Source: Prevotella sp. (GTDB taxonomy: Bacteria; Bacteroidota; Bacteroidia; Bacteroidales; Bacteroidaceae). Taken from it: a stretch of 64,000 nucleotides of DNA. Under the pieces are notes generated by a model. The model did not search any database. It was not told where the DNA came from and saw nothing but the letters and a program-made list of their open reading frames with translations. Shown here piece after piece: positions 61,851-64,000 of this stretch (its first letter is position 1; each line of letters opens with the position of its first letter). The translations under genes and the position numbers were made by a program. Where the stretch lies: contig JAFTFG010000027.1 of NCBI GenBank assembly GCA_017449675.1, forward strand, positions 1-64,000. The letters are read 5' to 3'.

Positions 61851-63020
61851 ATGGAAAGATTACAAGCCGCATTTGATAAACTTCTGCGTGAAACGACTTC
61901 CACGTTTCATCGCTATATGTACGACCGCATAGACTGGCAGGCACGTATCGTAGGACTACTGGGACCTCGCGGAGTGGGCAAAACCACAATGGTGCTGCAA
62001 TACATCAAGGAGAATCTGCCACGAAAGGAAACGCTCTACGTGGTGGCAGAAGATTTATATTTCTCAACCCATACGCTGGTTGACTTGGCAGATGCCTTTG
62101 CACGTACTGGTGGCAAGCACCTCTTCATCGACGAGATTCACAAGTATAAAGGATGGTCGCGCGAACTGAAACTTATCTACGACTATCATTCGGAACTGCA
62201 TGTGTTCTTTACAGGTTCCTCCATTCTTGATATTTCCAAAGGCGTGGCTGATTTGAGCCGTCGCGTACTTACTTTTGAGATGCAAGGTCTCTCATATCGC
62301 GAGTATCTTGCTTTGTTTCACCAGATAGAGTTGCCAACTTACGACCTTCAGCAGATTCTTGCTCAAGAGGTTGTGCTGCCACGGGGATTCCTACCCCTTC
62401 AGTATTTTGCCGACTATCTGAAGCGTGGCTATTATCCGTTTAGTGACGATAACTTCGAGCGTTACATCATGCAGGTGGTCAACACCACACTTGAAGTAGA
62501 TATAGCGCAATATGCCGACCTCACGCCAGCCACCATCAGGAAACTCAAACGGCTGTTGGCTATCATTGCACAGGCAGCCCCCTTCAAACCCAACTTCACC
62601 CAGATTGGCGGTCAGTTGGAAGTGTCGCGCAATAGCATTGCCGACCTCTGTGCATGGTTAGAGAAAGCCGGACTCATCGGTCAACTTCGTGACAGTACTG
62701 GCGGCATACAAGGGCTTGGCAAGGTGGATAAAGTCTATCTCGACAATCCTACACTAATCCATGTCTTAGGAAAGGAGAATACAGAAATCGGAACCATCCG
62801 CGAAAACTTCTTCTTTAACCAGATGAGAGTTGCCCACGATATTACATCATCCCCAGTTTCTGACTTCCTCATTGCAGAGAAATACACCTTTGAGGTTGGT
62901 GGCAAGAAGAAAAGGCAGAAGCAGATACAAAGTATCGAGCAAGGCTATGTCGTGAAGGACGACATTGAGACGGGCTACGGCAACATCATCCCTCTTTGGC
63001 AGTTTGGGCTAACCTACTAA
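61851..63020 (+). CDS. AAA_14/DUF4143 ATPase
   Basis: A 389-residue protein. The N-terminal AAA_14 domain has Walker A LLGPRGVGKTTMVLQY (about residues 34-49), Walker B HLFIDEIHKYKGW and sensor FFTGSSILD. The central helical region includes LTFEMQGLSYREYLALF, and the C-terminal DUF4143 domain (about 200-330) includes VNTTLEVDI and GGQLEVSRNSIADLCAWLEKAG, the usual winged-helix-like part. Function is unknown; such genes are abundant, often decayed and patchily spread in Bacteroidetes. Flanked by direct repeats and preceded by an operator-like array. A related pseudogene is at 17697-18358. Confidence 0.9.
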   Translation: MERLQAAFDKLLRETTSTFHRYMYDRIDWQARIVGLLGPRGVGKTTMVLQYIKENLPRKETLYVVAEDLYFSTHTLVDLADAFARTGGKHLFIDEIHKYKGWSRELKLIYDYHSELHVFFTGSSILDISKGVADLSRRVLTFEMQGLSYREYLALFHQIELPTYDLQQILAQEVVLPRGFLPLQYFADYLKRGYYPFSDDNFERYIMQVVNTTLEVDIAQYADLTPATIRKLKRLLAIIAQAAPFKPNFTQIGGQLEVSRNSIADLCAWLEKAGLIGQLRDSTGGIQGLGKVDKVYLDNPTLIHVLGKENTEIGTIRENFFFNQMRVAHDITSSPVSDFLIAEKYTFEVGGKKKRQKQIQSIEQGYVVKDDIETGYGNIIPLWQFGLTY

Positions 63021-63050
63021 GCAAATATCCTATTTCAAAGTCCTCAAATA

Positions 63051-63083
63051 AATGAAGCCTTCAAACGGGTCGTTTGTGGCTTA
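63051..63083. repeat. 33-bp direct repeat, right flank of the ATPase cassette
   Basis: One mismatch to 61593-61625; it carries arms A and most of B only, without their inverse partners. Confidence 0.9.
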
Positions 63084-63157
63084 ATCCCCGATAAACAAAG
63101 GGTGCAAGGCACGGGAGTAGATTTTTCAAAATCCTTTTTTATGCGTCATTTTATGAA

Positions 63158-63302
63158 GGTGCCGCTTCCTTGCCACGAAGCCCGTACCTTCGAGGGCAGG
63201 AAGTGCCGCCTTCGAGGGTCGGAGGTACGGCCTCCGAAGGGAGGATGTAGGGGCTTCGTCCGTGAGGAGGCTCCTCACGGAAATTAGGAGGCTCCTTACG
63301 GA
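63158..63302. repeat. Degenerate 22-bp tandem repeat
   Basis: Units of 21-23 bp ending in GGA, for example at 63202-63223 and 63224-63245. One unit (GTGCCGCCTTCGAGGG) matches the units at 45219-45316. Confidence 0.8.
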
Positions 63303-63609
63303 AAACCGCAACCTTATGACAACCTTTTCTTCAAAATTTCAAATAAGGATATATACTTAACCGTTCGACCTATGACTATCGGTTCATGTTCTAAAGTGGA
63401 TCAGCAGTCCCAAATTCATGAAACGCTCCGCATCCCGCGGGTGCCACCTTACAAGGTGTTCTATACGGGAAACTCTTTATTCCATACGGGGGAGCACTTT
63501 GTTCCTGTATCTGGTTACTACCCTAAAGTATCATTCCTTTCAAACGTACCCATACCCGGAACGACTCATTCCGATATCTGGAATAATCACGGTAAAAATC
63601 AGAGCCTGG

Positions 63610-63706
63610 CCTTATCTTACACATCTGCCACCCATCTGCAACACGTAAACGCCTGATTATCAAACAGTGTTGCAGAATGGCAGATATTGCAGAGGATTAA
63701 AAAGTT
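63610..63706 (-). repeat. 97-bp palindromic dispersed element, copy B
   Basis: Inverted relative to copy A (45084-45180), nine differences, most of them in the central loop. Confidence 0.9.
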
Positions 63707-63719
63707 GTAGTAGGCGAAA

Positions 63720-64000
63720 TTAGTCTGATTCCCAAGTTACTAAATCACGAGGCAACGCTATAATCTTTAATCGTTCATACCATATACGTGACGAACCTTC
63801 AAAGTGCTTCTGGGTATGACCGCTGATAATGTAATAGTTCGCTCGGTACTCGTCCATGATTGGTTCTATCAGATTGATTGAACGTATGTCTGCCACAATC
63901 TTTTTACTTTTGAGGAAATCCAGTAAACAAACAGTTGCCGTACCTTGCCCGCATCCCCAATCATATACTTCTACGGGCGAACCGAAAAGCTCCGATGGAT
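63720..64000 (-). CDS. Methyltransferase-like protein, 3' part only, possibly decayed
   Basis: An open frame entering from the right edge, 93 codons, ending at the TAA at 63720. It starts PSELFGSPVEVYDWGCGQGT: DWGCGQG is a class I SAM-binding motif, followed by a helix (VCLLDFLKSKKIV) and INLIEP. Only about 50 residues remain after that, ending HFEGSSRIWYERLKIIALPR, so most of a methyltransferase fold is missing. An internal deletion joining INLIEP to an unrelated tail is likely, but a genuine short protein is possible. I do not recognise the C-terminal part. Confidence 0.55.
   Translation of the reverse strand, partial: PSELFGSPVEVYDWGCGQGTATVCLLDFLKSKKIVADIRSINLIEPIMDEYRANYYIISGHTQKHFEGSSRIWYERLKIIALPRDLVTWESD

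Larger units (their letters stand above)
63021..63719. other. Gene-free repeat mosaic
   Basis: About 700 bp with no credible gene: direct repeat 63051-63083, degenerate 22-bp units 63158-63302, the short repeat 63411-63427 and the 97-bp element 63610-63706. A small frame at 63372-63656 runs into the 97-bp element and is rejected. Confidence 0.7.

Noticed and set aside
63372..63656. 94-codon frame in the right repeat mosaic
   Set aside because: It runs into the 97-bp palindromic element and has no promoter or homology that I can see.
1..64000. tRNA, rRNA or tmRNA genes
   Set aside because: None was recognised in the intergenic regions on either strand by eye; a covariance-model scan could still find a short one.

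Overview
The window reads as chromosome from a Bacteroidales bacterium, most likely Prevotellaceae. The reasons are: dozens of promoters of the Bacteroidetes sigma-factor type (TTTG, about 19-20 nt, TAnnTTTG) and almost no Shine-Dalgarno sequences; a CRISPR array with 47-bp repeats and 30-bp spacers of the Bacteroidetes type II-C kind; and a gene set typical of the order (OmpA, FadL-like porin, GH53/GH2/GH115 enzymes, KorDABC-type oxidoreductase, PyrK/PyrDB, a second PurF-like protein).

Layout. 1-1140: CRISPR array, cut by the left edge, with no cas genes in view. 1130-1943: a HEPN/nucleotidyltransferase toxin-antitoxin pair between two 43-bp direct repeats. 2290-10253 (+): patatin-trmD-aminopeptidase P, then C1 peptidase-recJ-recQ. 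10331-17404 (-): branched-chain amino acid operon ilvD-ilvB-ilvN-thioesterase-porin-ilvC. 17493-18860: a decayed DUF4143 ATPase and palindromic repeats. 18860-25104: glycan enzymes GH53, GH2 and GH115. 25230-29042: OmpA, FadL-like porin and a DUF362 protein. 29079-34246 (-): ffh, folD, a TPR microprotein and a four-subunit 2-oxoacid:ferredoxin oxidoreductase. 34307-36933: HD hydrolase-DnaJ-queH, a candidate small RNA and a small membrane protein. 36961-42079 (-): Phe/Tyr operon pheA-aminotransferase-DAHP synthase/chorismate mutase-tyrA-WYL regulator. 42085-45085 (+): a copper-type P-ATPase and an AI-2E family permease. 45347-61589: peptidases, slyD, aroC, pyrD/pyrK, holA, a sensor kinase, Nif3, a PurF-like protein and an AAA+ protein. 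61590-64000: a DUF4143 ATPase cassette, repeats and a methyltransferase-like fragment.

The strongest new observation is a complete ribosome-mediated attenuator ahead of pheA: a 22-codon leader peptide with a Tyr/Phe run, a 9-bp antiterminator and an intrinsic terminator just before the start codon. It sits on a divergent promoter region built as a 20-bp inverted repeat shared with the metal-pump gene. That pump lacks the whole ATP-binding N domain; a Pro-Thr nonamer repeat takes its place.

Other recurrent themes are CRISPR repeats that match the host promoter consensus; three accessory cassettes each bracketed by direct repeats; degenerate 7- to 9-mer repeats at operon junctions and inside a few genes; 22-bp tandem repeats and a 97-bp palindromic element in the gene-free gaps; and leaderless promoters of the form TACCTTYG-CANN-ATG.
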